From the NCBI GenBank assembly GCA_020630355.1, contig JAHDBO010000031.1:1-13139 (forward strand): a DNA stretch of 13,139 nt, written 5' to 3'. This DNA is from Saprospiraceae bacterium (GTDB lineage: Bacteria; Bacteroidota; Bacteroidia; Chitinophagales; Saprospiraceae). Every line of letters begins with the position of its first letter. Positions within the stretch are counted from its first letter, which is position 1. This document shows, in pieces, positions 1-7,405 of this stretch. The notes beneath the pieces are model-generated. The model worked only from the letters and a program-made list of their open reading frames with translations. It did not search any database and was not told the origin of the DNA. The position numbers and the translations under genes are program-made.

Positions 1-95
1 AATGAATTGAATTTTTTAGATTTCTATCTTCATATACTCCTCTAAAAGGCAAAGTGGATTTCTAAATCTTAATTTTTTTTAATTTTATTTTAAAA

Positions 96-1241
96 ATGGA
101 TAACTCTGATATTATCAATCACCTAGGTGAAGAACGACATCAATACTTCAATGCTATTGCGCCACCGATTATACAAACGAGTAATTTTGCCTTTGATTCT
201 GTAGCCGATTTAAAGGCTTCTTTTGAAAATGAACGGGGGCACCATCTTTACACTAGAGGGAACAATCCGACGGTAACGATGCTGGCTCAAAAGATAGCGG
301 CACTCGAAGGGACAGAAGATTGTATCTTACTAGGTAGCGGAGCGGCAGCGATTACCAACTGTGTTTTACCCTTTGTACAATCGGGCGACCATATCGTAGC
401 GGTGGAGAATTGCTATACTTGGGCAAAGCGACTAATGGATGATTTCTTACCGAAATTTGGTGTGGAGGTAAGCTATGTGGATGGTACAGAGTTTGGAAAT
501 ATTGAAGCGGCTTTACAGCAAAATACCAAGATGATTTTCTTAGAAAGCCCTACTTCCTTGGTTTTTGATTTGCAGGATTTGGAAGCGGTGGGCCGTTTGG
601 CGAAAGCCAGAAACATACTCACGGTAATAGACAATAGCTACTGCTCTCCTTTGGGCCAGCGCCCTCATGAATTTGGTATAGATTTATCCTTTCATTCGGC
701 TACAAAATACATAGGAGGACACAGCGATGTAGTGGCAGGTGTGATTTGCGGCCGCAAGGAGTTGATCAATCTTATTTTTGAAAAAGGGATGATGCTTTTT
801 GGGAATATCCTTGGACCAATGGACGCTTGGCTATTGATGCGAGGTTTGAGAACCTTGCCAATACGTATTCGTCAAAGCGGAGCAACAACTCAACAACTGG
901 TCAAATTCCTAGGGACAAAAAAAATAGTAAAGAAAATATATTATCCTTTTTTAGAAAGCCACGAACAGTACGAATTGGGGCAGCGGCAAATGCGCTTTCC
1001 AATGAGCTTGTTTTCCATCGAATTTGACACAGAAAACCGTGATAGGGTAGATGCTTTTTGTGACCGTCTGCGCTATTTTTTGCTCGCCGTTTCTTGGGGC
1101 GGTCATGAATCCTTGGCGATACCAGCGGAGGTGATACGGAAGGGCAGCACACATTACATTGTTCGTTTTTATGTTGGCTTAGAGGATTTTGATTTATTGA
1201 AAAAAGATATTGAACAAGCCTTGGGAGTGTTTGATGTTTAA
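96..1241 (+). CDS. Trans-sulfuration family PLP-dependent enzyme (cystathionine beta-lyase / gamma-synthase-like)
   Basis: This 381-aa cytosolic protein belongs to the Cys/Met-metabolism PLP enzyme family, whose members make or break C-S bonds of cystathionine, homocysteine, cysteine or methionine. Its length is typical. Visible family residues are YTRGNNPT (52-59), which contacts the PLP phosphate of the neighbouring subunit; a glycine-rich GSGAAAI stretch (80-86); Tyr107, in the place of the PLP-stacking tyrosine; Asp179 in VIDNSYCSP, which pairs with the pyridine nitrogen; and SATKYIGGHSD (201-211), with Lys204 as the Schiff-base lysine. The C-terminal half carries WGGHESL and RFYVGLED, the usual substrate-carboxylate region. 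After Tyr107 the common GGT is replaced by TWA, and the cysteine typical of methionine gamma-lyase is absent, so the exact reaction (beta-lyase, gamma-synthase or gamma-lyase) cannot be read. The start at 96 gives a normal family N-terminus. It is probably transcribed alone or together with the NRAMP-like gene downstream. Confidence 0.93.
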   Translation: MDNSDIINHLGEERHQYFNAIAPPIIQTSNFAFDSVADLKASFENERGHHLYTRGNNPTVTMLAQKIAALEGTEDCILLGSGAAAITNCVLPFVQSGDHIVAVENCYTWAKRLMDDFLPKFGVEVSYVDGTEFGNIEAALQQNTKMIFLESPTSLVFDLQDLEAVGRLAKARNILTVIDNSYCSPLGQRPHEFGIDLSFHSATKYIGGHSDVVAGVICGRKELINLIFEKGMMLFGNILGPMDAWLLMRGLRTLPIRIRQSGATTQQLVKFLGTKKIVKKIYYPFLESHEQYELGQRQMRFPMSLFSIEFDTENRDRVDAFCDRLRYFLLAVSWGGHESLAIPAEVIRKGSTHYIVRFYVGLEDFDLLKKDIEQALGVFDV

Positions 1242-1249
1242 AAATGATT

Positions 1250-1314
1250 AATTTAGACGCCCGTTTGTAGGGGCTGTTGCATTGCAACAGCCCCTACAAA
1301 CGGGCGTCTAAATT
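1250..1314. repeat. Perfect 65-nt palindrome, REP/REPIN-like element
   Basis: The left arm (1250-1281) and right arm (1283-1314) are exact reverse complements of 32 nt around a single central T at 1282. Each arm also contains a smaller inverted repeat, GCCC (1259-1262) with GGGC (1271-1274) and its mirror in the other arm, so the element looks like two REP-type hairpins facing each other. The core GTAGGGGC...GCCCCTAC resembles palindromic repeats found in many copies in some environmental bacterial genomes; this is recollection, not checked. It takes up most of the 80-bp gap and ends 7 nt before the NRAMP-like start codon. It may act as a terminator or transcript-end stabiliser for the upstream gene, or be a mobile repeat that landed there. 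Confidence 0.85.
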
Positions 1315-1321
1315 TTGAATT

Positions 1322-2608
1322 ATGCCTAAACGACTTACCTTAAAAAAAGGACTGTCTAGTATTCTATTCTGGTCGATTATCTCTGCGGCATTCATCGGCC
1401 CAGGGACCGTTTTTACCGCTTCCAAGGCGGGGGCAAGCTATGGTTTAAGTTTGCTATGGGCATTGCTTTTTTCCACGATTGCGACGATATTTTTACAAGA
1501 AGCAGCAGCTAGGGTCACGATTGCTTCTGGTCAAAGCCTAGGACAAATCCTCGCTCAAAAATATGGTGGCCGTAGTGCTCTGAAATGGTTTATATTCGGT
1601 GCGGTCGCTTTTGGTTGTGCTGCTTATCAAGCAGGGAATATCCTAGGTGGGGTCAAAGGCTTAGACTTGGTATTGGCAGGTTATTCACAAGGTTTTACGG
1701 TATTGATTGCTGCCTTGGCAGCTTTTTTGCTTTGGCTGGGCAATTATAGATTGTTGACGCAGATTCTAGGTCTTGTAGTTGCCTTTATGGGAGCGACCTT
1801 TATCTATGCCGCTTTTCAGAAGGACTGGACACTTGGCGAGGGCCTACAATCGGCTTTTATTCCGAGTATGCCAGAGGGAAGTTCCTTGCTTATTGTTGGC
1901 TTGATAGGTACAACGATTGTGCCCTATAATCTCTTTTTAGCATCGGGTATCAGCAAAGGGCAAGACATCCAAGAGATGCGTTGGGGTATAGCAATAGCGG
2001 TATTGCTTGGCGGATTGATTTCGATGGCTATTTTGATAGTCGGGATTCCTGACTTTACGGCGGAGGGTATTTCGAGGGCACTAGGGTTGTCTAATAAATG
2101 GGCTACAGCTTTATGTGGCTTTGGACTTTTTGCGGCGGGCATGACTTCTTCCGTGACGGCACCTTTGGCAGCAGCCGTGACCGCTCAAAGTCTCTTTGGA
2201 AATACAAAAAACAACAATTGGGCCAACACTTCCAAAAAGTTCCGCTTAGTATGGGGCGCTATTTTGTTTATAGGTTTGGGCTTTGGCCTATCTGGTATAA
2301 AACCCATTCCTGCGATTATTTTGGCACAAGCCATCAATGGTTTTTTGCTACCTATTGTAGTCGTATTCTTGCTTTTAGTTGTCAATGATGAAACCCTTTT
2401 GCCTAAAGATTATCTCAATAACACCTTTTCTAATCTTATTTTACTACTCCTTGTGGGTCTTTCTTCTTTTTTGGGTTTTCAAAACGTGCTAAAAGCTTCT
2501 AGCACAGGGATTGGTCAAGTGATTGATCCTTTTCTATTGATAAGTGTATCTAGTCTACTCGCTCTTGTTCTCACCTTGATACTGACTTGGGAAATCTTCA
2601 AAAAATAA
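1322..2608 (+). CDS. NRAMP-family-like metal transporter with non-canonical metal-site residues
   Basis: This 428-aa inner-membrane protein is hydrophobic throughout, with about eleven predicted helices in the LeuT-like NRAMP (SLC11/MntH) arrangement. NRAMP proteins couple uptake of Mn2+, Fe2+ or other divalent metals to protons. Helix 1 carries GPGT (26-29) where classical members have DPGN. Helix 6 carries VPYN (200-203) where they have MPHN. Thus the usual binding Asp and Asn of helix 1 and the Met and His of helix 6 are all replaced, while the overall pattern (GPGTVFTASKAGASYG, then LQEAAAR) remains recognisably family-like. It is therefore placed in a divergent branch whose substrate I cannot state. 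The start is fixed because helix 1 begins within about ten residues of Met1. The 65-nt palindrome lies immediately upstream, so its promoter must lie in or before that repeat. Confidence 0.85.
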   Translation: MPKRLTLKKGLSSILFWSIISAAFIGPGTVFTASKAGASYGLSLLWALLFSTIATIFLQEAAARVTIASGQSLGQILAQKYGGRSALKWFIFGAVAFGCAAYQAGNILGGVKGLDLVLAGYSQGFTVLIAALAAFLLWLGNYRLLTQILGLVVAFMGATFIYAAFQKDWTLGEGLQSAFIPSMPEGSSLLIVGLIGTTIVPYNLFLASGISKGQDIQEMRWGIAIAVLLGGLISMAILIVGIPDFTAEGISRALGLSNKWATALCGFGLFAAGMTSSVTAPLAAAVTAQSLFGNTKNNNWANTSKKFRLVWGAILFIGLGFGLSGIKPIPAIILAQAINGFLLPIVVVFLLLVVNDETLLPKDYLNNTFSNLILLLLVGLSSFLGFQNVLKASSTGIGQVIDPFLLISVSSLLALVLTLILTWEIFKK

Positions 2609-2629
2609 TGCTTCTTTTTTTGAAAAAAA

Positions 2630-2779
2630 ACCGCTGAATTTGGTGACGGATTTTATCCGTGGCGGTCTTTAGTTGGATTTTACAGAAAATCGTTTTTCAT
2701 GATGGAATGTCGAGGGCGACATTCCTGATTTTGGGGTTATACGGTGTCTGTCTGAAGGCTTGTTTTTAGGCAGACCCGT
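2630..2779 (+). other. Structured intergenic region with three stem-loops
   Basis: The 198-bp gap between the NRAMP-like gene and the lipoprotein gene contains three possible stem-loops in a row. The first is nested: ACCGC (2630-2634) pairs with GCGGT (2662-2666) and encloses ACGGAT/ATCCGT (2646-2651 and 2655-2660). The second is a perfect 9-bp stem, GGAATGTCG/CGACATTCC (2704-2712 and 2717-2725), with an AGGG loop. The third is 9 bp with one bulged T: ACGG plus GTCTG (2741-2750) against CAGAC plus CCGT (2771-2779). None is followed by a clear T-tract, so they are not textbook terminators. A structured leader RNA, a small RNA or decayed repeats are all possible. I match it to no known riboswitch. 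Confidence 0.4.
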
Positions 2780-2806
2780 TTTATCAAATTTTGTAAAAAA
2801 AACATT

Positions 2807-3046
2807 ATGAACACCAAATTGATTTGGTCTTTGTTGGTGCTCGGGGCTATTGCATTGCTGACAATAGGTTGTCCGAAAGGTGCATCATCATCATCAGAAG
2901 AAACTGAGACTCCTGTTGAAGGCGTATCAGTTGAGCCCGAAGAGGAAGAAATAGATGAGTTAGAATTGGATTCTTTGGAGGAGTCCAACCAAGAGCGGGA
3001 AGAGGTCTTAGGTGAAGAGCGTGAAAAAGAAGACGACGGTATCTAG
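2807..3046 (+). CDS. Small acidic lipoprotein
   Basis: This 79-aa protein starts with a lysine (MNTK), has a hydrophobic stretch (residues 5-20) and a lipobox, LTIGC, with Cys22 as the lipidation site. After cleavage the mature chain would begin CPKGASSSSEE. The mature part has no recognisable domain. It is a short serine run followed by a low-complexity chain dominated by Glu and Asp. It would be anchored in a membrane on the periplasmic or outer side. I do not know its function. The strong negative charge contrasts with the very basic 52-aa protein encoded just downstream, and both share the terminator at 3270-3304, so they may be co-transcribed. The export signal and stop are clear; no family was recognised. 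Confidence 0.75.
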   Translation: MNTKLIWSLLVLGAIALLTIGCPKGASSSSEETETPVEGVSVEPEEEEIDELELDSLEESNQEREEVLGEEREKEDDGI

Positions 3047-3085
3047 GAATTTCTTCACATTTTTTTAAAATCAAATACAAAATCA

Positions 3086-3244
3086 ATGAAATCTAAAAAT
3101 CAGAAAAGAAGCGAGTTCCGCAAAAACGCTGAAGTAGAAAAGGCAAGAAGAAAAACCATCCGCAATATGAAGTCTGGTATGGATATGAGTGGACCGGCTA
3201 AGAAAGGCAAGTCTACTGTGCCTCAGTCGAAACGTAAAAAATAA
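3086..3244 (+). CDS. Very basic 52-aa protein, function unknown
   Basis: The reading frame ATGAAATCTAAAAATCAG... encodes 52 residues starting MKSKNQKRSEFRKNAEVEKA and ending in SKRKK. About a third of the residues are Lys or Arg, with a short possible helix (residues 8-30), a glycine/methionine-containing middle (GMDMSGPAKKGK) and a basic tail. Such composition fits a nucleic-acid- or ribosome-associated small protein, but I recognise no family and it does not match ribosomal protein Thx. Support for it being real comes from the clean position between the lipoprotein stop (40-nt gap) and a strong terminator 26 nt after its own stop, with no competing frame. It is probably the last gene of a two-gene unit. 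Confidence 0.6.
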   Translation: MKSKNQKRSEFRKNAEVEKARRKTIRNMKSGMDMSGPAKKGKSTVPQSKRKK

Positions 3245-3269
3245 CTTCAGACGTTGAGTAACAATATTT

Positions 3270-3304
3270 GGGTTTGGGCATCATTGTCCAAACCCTTTCT
3301 TTTT
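3270..3304 (+). terminator. Rho-independent terminator
   Basis: An 11-bp stem with one G:U pair is formed by GGGTTTGGGCA (3270-3280) and TGTCCAAACCC (3285-3295), with loop TCAT. The T-rich run TTTCTTTTT (3296-3304) follows directly. It closes the lipoprotein/basic-protein unit and isolates it from the MscS operon. Confidence 0.85.
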
Positions 3305-3363
3305 CGACCAATTTTTAAACAAAACAATACTTAAAGCCTTTTAAGGATTCAATCAATAATGAT

Positions 3364-4203
3364 ATGCAAGAACAATTATTTTCCCTGATGAGGCATTGGG
3401 GCGTTTTTATCCTGATTATTTTAAGTACGATATTGCTCGCCTATGGAGTCAACCGCTTTTTTAGGCAGCTGATAAAACGGTCTTCAGAAGAATTGAAAAA
3501 TGACCCGACTAATTACCTTTTTCTAAGGCATACTTCGGTCGGTGTTATTTATATCGTTGGTATCGCAAGTGCAATATATGCTGTCCCCAATTTAAGGACG
3601 ATTGCTAGCTCTATGTTGGCTGGGGCTGGGATTCTGGCGGTGGCTATTGGATTTGCATCCCAACATGCCTTGGGTAATATCATAAGTGGTTTTTTCATCG
3701 TATTGTTTAAGCCTTTTCGGGTCAATGATAGACTGCTGGTACGTGATAAGGCAGGTATTGTAGAGGATATTACTTTGAGGCATACCGTTATCCGAGATTT
3801 TGAAAACAAACGCATCCTCATCCCGAACACGGTCATCAGCAATGAGGTGATTGTCAATTCTGATTTTGCAGAAGATAAAATCTGCCGCTGGATAGATGTA
3901 GGGATTAGCTATGATAGTGATATAGATTTAGCAAAGGCAATCATGGCGGACGAAATCAAAAATCACCCCTTGCGGATTGATACCAGAACAGCAGAACAAA
4001 CCGAAGACGGAGCGCCTGAAGTTGTTGTGAGAGTGTTGGGTTTGGGCAACCATAGTGTCAATCTTAGGGCATGGGCATGGGCAAAAGATGCTCCCGACAG
4101 CTTCGTGATGAGTTGTGATTTATACGAAAGTATCAAGAAACGATTTGACAAAGAAGGGATTGAAATCCCTTACCCTTACCAGAATATTATTATAAAGCAA
4201 TGA
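3364..4203 (+). CDS. MscS-family mechanosensitive channel (first copy)
   Basis: This 279-aa inner-membrane protein has the size and layout of a small-conductance mechanosensitive channel subunit, which as a heptamer opens under membrane tension to release solutes on hypo-osmotic shock. Membrane helices lie at about 12-30 and 56-74, and the pore-lining helix at about 80-114 contains SSMLAGAGILAVAIGFASQ, with the small-residue (Gly/Ala) packing pattern of the family, followed by ALGNIISGFF. The beta domain follows with KPFRVNDRL and IPNTVISNEVIVNSD (from 153), and the C-terminal domain ends with GIEIPYPYQNI. ATG 3364 is chosen; the ATG at 3359 is in another frame and soon stops. Its stop overlaps the CorA start by 4 nt, implying translational coupling. 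It opens the likely operon 3364-7634. Confidence 0.95.
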   Translation: MQEQLFSLMRHWGVFILIILSTILLAYGVNRFFRQLIKRSSEELKNDPTNYLFLRHTSVGVIYIVGIASAIYAVPNLRTIASSMLAGAGILAVAIGFASQHALGNIISGFFIVLFKPFRVNDRLLVRDKAGIVEDITLRHTVIRDFENKRILIPNTVISNEVIVNSDFAEDKICRWIDVGISYDSDIDLAKAIMADEIKNHPLRIDTRTAEQTEDGAPEVVVRVLGLGNHSVNLRAWAWAKDAPDSFVMSCDLYESIKKRFDKEGIEIPYPYQNIIIKQ

Positions 4204-5249
4204 AGAAGCGAAAACTAGGACTGGCACCAGGTACGGTGGTGTTTACAGGGAAACAGAAAGTTGAAGAAGTTTTTATCAATCATTGTCGGTTTGATGTCAA
4301 TCAATATCAAGAAAAATCATCTAGCAATCAGCAATCTATTCTATTGGAAGCATCTGACACAGCTACAGTTGATTGGTACGACATCAGGGGCTTGCACGAT
4401 ACAGAACTGATTAAAACGATTGGAAATACCTACAAGGTTCCAGTCTTGGCGATAGAGGATGTAGTGGATGTATATCAGCGAGCAAAACTGGAAAGTTTCA
4501 AAGATGGTGTTTTTATTTTGGTAAAATCCTTTCATCTCAACGAAGACAGGCTAGAACTAGAAACCGAACATATTTCGATTTATTTCAAAGAGGGACTGTT
4601 GTTTTCCTTTCAAGAGAAAGCGGATGACTTATTTCGAGCGGTTCGAAAGCGGATCAAAGATAAAAGTGGTCGGGTGCGGGAACGAGGCAGTGATTACTTA
4701 GCCTATGCCTTGTTGGATTATATTGTTGATAGTTATTTTTTGGTTTTGGATGCTTTTGAGAGTCGAATCGAATCCTTGGAAGAAGAGCTAATGGCACATA
4801 GTGATCAAAGCATCAAAACGAAAATTCATCAACTAAAAAAAGAGTTGTTATCCTTTCGGAAAAAGGTAGTGCCACTCCGTGAAATTACCAGTCGTTTTTC
4901 AAAACTGGAGCACGCTGCTATTTTCGACAACACCTATCCTTTCCTAAGAAACCTATACGACCACAGCTTACAAGTGATGGACACGGTCGAAAATTACAGA
5001 GACTTGTTAAACGGGCTTCAAGACCTCTATCTCTCCGAAATTAGCTTTAAAATGAACCAAGTGATGCAGGTCTTGACCATCATCACGACCATCTTCGTAC
5101 CCTTGTCTTTTTTGGCGGGTCTGTATGGGATGAATTTTGAATATATCCCTGAATTGAAATGGCGGTTTGGGTATTTTTTCTTGTTGACGGTGATGCTAGG
5201 TATTGCTTTGGGTTTGCTTTTTTGGTTCAAGAATAAAAAATGGCTGTAG
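4200..5249 (+). CDS. corA: CorA-family Mg2+/Co2+ transporter
   Basis: This 349-aa protein matches CorA, the pentameric inner-membrane channel for Mg2+ (also Co2+ and Ni2+). It has a large cytoplasmic N-terminal domain, including DWYDIRGLHD and a long alpha-helical stalk (about 190-285), then two C-terminal membrane helices at about 288-309 and 323-343. The diagnostic YGMN lies at 309-312 (GMN 310-312), directly followed by the acidic periplasmic loop FEYIPEL. The C-terminus is basic (FKNKKWL), as expected for a cytosolic end. Length is normal. The start overlaps the MscS stop (ATGA), so the two products are probably made together. This links Mg2+ movement to the tension-gated channel in one transcript. 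Family membership is secure; substrate preference is not shown by the sequence. Confidence 0.95.
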   Translation: MKKRKLGLAPGTVVFTGKQKVEEVFINHCRFDVNQYQEKSSSNQQSILLEASDTATVDWYDIRGLHDTELIKTIGNTYKVPVLAIEDVVDVYQRAKLESFKDGVFILVKSFHLNEDRLELETEHISIYFKEGLLFSFQEKADDLFRAVRKRIKDKSGRVRERGSDYLAYALLDYIVDSYFLVLDAFESRIESLEEELMAHSDQSIKTKIHQLKKELLSFRKKVVPLREITSRFSKLEHAAIFDNTYPFLRNLYDHSLQVMDTVENYRDLLNGLQDLYLSEISFKMNQVMQVLTIITTIFVPLSFLAGLYGMNFEYIPELKWRFGYFFLLTVMLGIALGLLFWFKNKKWL

Positions 5250-5328
5250 ATTTTATATATTGACAACCAGTTGTTTAAGTTTTGTGCTGATAAAACATAA
5301 AAATAAGTTGTGACCGATTTTTAGGTAT

Positions 5329-5913
5329 ATGGTCTTTAAACCAATTAAATCGGAGAGCATGATGCGAACATTGGTTTTAAGCTTAGCGGGAGGGATGATT
5401 TTCACTCTGTTCTTATTAGGGATGGGAGTTGTTGTAGCAGAATACGGAACGGATTACTTGGAGAAAAAAGTGATGCTCCAGAAAATCCAAAAACATGTTG
5501 GTGTTTTGAATGCTCAAGGGCTTGCACCTTGTGATAGCCTTGTGGAAGTAGAAATAAAGGCAATTGATTTGAAGACAAGGCTAAAAATCAAAGAGACAAT
5601 GCTATATCACTCGCTTGAGCGGGCGAAATGTCACCAGACAGCACTGATTGACGCCATCCATGCAGGGATGGGGGATAAGTCCAAAAAGCACGCATTGGCA
5701 TATCTGAATGTGCTAGAAATTGCACAGATATATGCTCAAGATAGATTCAACCTAGAGGTGGATAATAGATTTACAAATTGGAGATATAATTTGACCAAAA
5801 CTAAAAATCGGAACGCAAAGCTCGACAAATCAGAAAAACTCCTCCATGAGCTGGAGAAGATAGAACGAGAAATCGTTCGGAAAAGGATGAGCCACCGATG
5901 GGCCAATAACTAA
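5329..5913 (+). CDS. Membrane-anchored protein of unknown function
   Basis: I do not recognise this 194-aa protein. It has one clear hydrophobic segment at about residues 14-37 (LVLSLAGGMIFTLFLLGMGV), then a soluble, highly charged and mostly helical part. Two cysteines (68 and 101) lie in the soluble part. The far C-terminus (about 155-190) is rich in Lys, Glu and Arg and could be a coiled coil. The segment could be a signal anchor with the soluble part in the periplasm, where the two cysteines could form a disulfide. An alternative start is Met11 or Met12. It lies 79 nt after corA and 15 nt before the second MscS gene, so it is probably an operon member. A role as an accessory subunit of the channels is only a guess from position. 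Confidence 0.7.
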   Translation: MVFKPIKSESMMRTLVLSLAGGMIFTLFLLGMGVVVAEYGTDYLEKKVMLQKIQKHVGVLNAQGLAPCDSLVEVEIKAIDLKTRLKIKETMLYHSLERAKCHQTALIDAIHAGMGDKSKKHALAYLNVLEIAQIYAQDRFNLEVDNRFTNWRYNLTKTKNRNAKLDKSEKLLHELEKIEREIVRKRMSHRWANN

Positions 5914-5928
5914 AATGATTCTAAACTG

Positions 5929-6819
5929 ATGGATATGGAAGTTAGCGCATTTTTTGACTTTGTTCTATTTACGGTTGGGAGTTTTGAACTGACTGTAAAA
6001 AAGATATTCCTTTTCACACTTGTATTTTTCTTTACAAAACTACTAGTGTGGGTTGTGAATGGATATTTCCTGAAAAGCTATTTTACCAAAAAACAACTCA
6101 ATGATGGACGGCAGTACGCTATCCAGCAGATTACAAAGTACTTTCTGTATATACTAGGGATACTGTTGGCTTTTCAAAGTATTGGTATACATCCTACGGC
6201 GTTATTGGCAAGTGGTGCGGCCTTAATGGTCGGTATCGGTTTGGGGCTTCAACAGACTTTCAATGATGTTATTTCAGGCGTGATTTTGCTTTTTGAGTCT
6301 TCGGTTGAAGTCAATGATATTGTGGTGATAAACGGAGTGACGGGTAAAGTTAGAAAGATTGGGTTGAGGACTTCCTTGATTGAGACAAGAGATGAAATCG
6401 TACAGATTGTCCCCAATTCTAAAATAGTAGGCGATGGATTTATCAACTGGAGCCATAATGAGAAACCTTCCAGATTCCAAGTGAAAGTGGGTGTTGCTTA
6501 TAGTTCTGATTTTGAGGATATCGAAGCGATTTTATTGGAAATCGCTAGGACTCAAAAAGGGGTTTTGACAAGTCCTGCTCCTAGTGTTCAGTTTCTGGAT
6601 TTTGGGGAATCTTCTCTGGATTTTAATCTGAATTTCTATAGTCTAGAATACTGGGACTTAGAGAAAATAAGGAGCGAATTACGCTATAAAATAGCGAGAG
6701 CTTTTAAGGCAAACAATATAGAAATTCCGTTTCCGCAGAGAGATGTCTGGTTTCGGAATTTGGATTCAACAACGATTGTAAAACAAAACCATAATGGGGC
6801 TTCAGTTCCAGGAGTATAA
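5929..6819 (+). CDS. MscS-family mechanosensitive channel (second copy)
   Basis: This 296-aa protein is a second MscS-type channel subunit, clearly diverged from the first. Helices lie at about 24-46 and 70-86, and the pore helix (about 90-124) contains LLASGAALMVGIGLGLQQTF then NDVISGVILLFE. The beta domain carries VEVNDIVVINGVTGKV and VPNSKIVGDGFINWS (161-175). The C-terminal domain ends with NNIEIPFPQRDVW (262-274), followed by a 22-residue tail. Residue 116 onward (SGVILLFESSVEVND) is the usual junction from pore to cytoplasmic cage. A start at Met3 (5935) is also possible. The 3' end overlaps the sigma-factor gene by 26 nt. Two different MscS proteins in one operon could give different gating thresholds or ion selectivity. 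Confidence 0.95.
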   Translation: MDMEVSAFFDFVLFTVGSFELTVKKIFLFTLVFFFTKLLVWVVNGYFLKSYFTKKQLNDGRQYAIQQITKYFLYILGILLAFQSIGIHPTALLASGAALMVGIGLGLQQTFNDVISGVILLFESSVEVNDIVVINGVTGKVRKIGLRTSLIETRDEIVQIVPNSKIVGDGFINWSHNEKPSRFQVKVGVAYSSDFEDIEAILLEIARTQKGVLTSPAPSVQFLDFGESSLDFNLNFYSLEYWDLEKIRSELRYKIARAFKANNIEIPFPQRDVWFRNLDSTTIVKQNHNGASVPGV

Positions 6820-7405
6820 CCTTGTTCCTTTGGTTTATAAAAAAAAATTAGAGTATCTGAGTGACGCTGAACTTTTGGAGCGCATCCAAAAGGGAGAAAA
6901 GGCGTTGCTGAATGAGCTTTACGAGCGCTACAAGAACAAGGTCTACCGTAAATGTCTTGGTATGGTCAGAGATGAAGCAATGGCAATGGATTTGGCGCAT
7001 GACATATTCATCAAGGTTTTTACCAAGCTCAATTCTTTGAAGGAAAAAAGCAATTTATCCGCTTGGATATTCTCGATAACGTACAATCATTGTATCAATT
7101 TCATACATACAAACAAGAAAACCATTTATGAATCTTCAGAAAACCCAAAGTTTGAGGAGGTTGGTATTGATGAAATCGAGGCAGAGAATGTAGAGCTGAA
7201 AGAGCTGAAATTGCAGAAATTGGAAGTTTTGATGGATGAATTACATCCGCAAGAACGTGTGGTGTTATTGATGCGCTATCAAGACGGACTGTCGGTCAAA
7301 CAAATTGCCAGAATGTTGGATATTGGAGAAAGTGCGGTTAAAATGCGTTTGAAACGAAGCCGGGACAAATTAGCGAACTTGTTTAAATCTAATGATGATG
7401 AGTAG
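6794..7405 (+). CDS. ECF-type RNA polymerase sigma factor
   Basis: This 203-aa protein has the two-domain layout of extracytoplasmic-function sigma-70 factors, which direct RNA polymerase to stress promoters. Region 2 covers about 38-105: YERYKNKVYRKCLGMV, then MDLAHDIFIKVF (core binding and -10 recognition) and LSAWIFSITYNHCINFI. Region 4 covers about 143-197: LHPQERVVLLMRYQDGLSVKQI, then ARMLDIGESAVKMRLKRSRD, the helix-turn-helix for the -35 element. The linker (115-142) is acidic. The ATG at 6794 overlaps the MscS gene by 26 nt; non-ATG starts further in would also keep region 2 intact. Downstream overlap with the 80-aa gene suggests tight coupling. It probably activates its own operon, but I see no clear ECF promoter upstream of 3364. 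Confidence 0.93.
   Translation: MGLQFQEYNLVPLVYKKKLEYLSDAELLERIQKGEKALLNELYERYKNKVYRKCLGMVRDEAMAMDLAHDIFIKVFTKLNSLKEKSNLSAWIFSITYNHCINFIHTNKKTIYESSENPKFEEVGIDEIEAENVELKELKLQKLEVLMDELHPQERVVLLMRYQDGLSVKQIARMLDIGESAVKMRLKRSRDKLANLFKSNDDE

Noticed and set aside
1..45. Open frame ending in TAA at 43-45, possibly the tail of an upstream gene
   Set aside because: Only 14 codons of AT-rich sequence; a chance open frame is as likely.
901..1287. 128-codon minus-strand frame under the trans-sulfuration gene
   Set aside because: It is antisense to a clear enzyme gene and runs into the palindrome; no domain is recognisable.
3330..3345. CTTAAA/TTTAAG inverted repeat before the first MscS gene as an operator
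   Set aside because: Six AT-rich base pairs are expected by chance in this DNA.
5260..5284. TTGACA and TAAGTTTTG as a promoter before the 5329 gene
   Set aside because: Spacing is far too short for either a sigma-70 or a Bacteroidota promoter.
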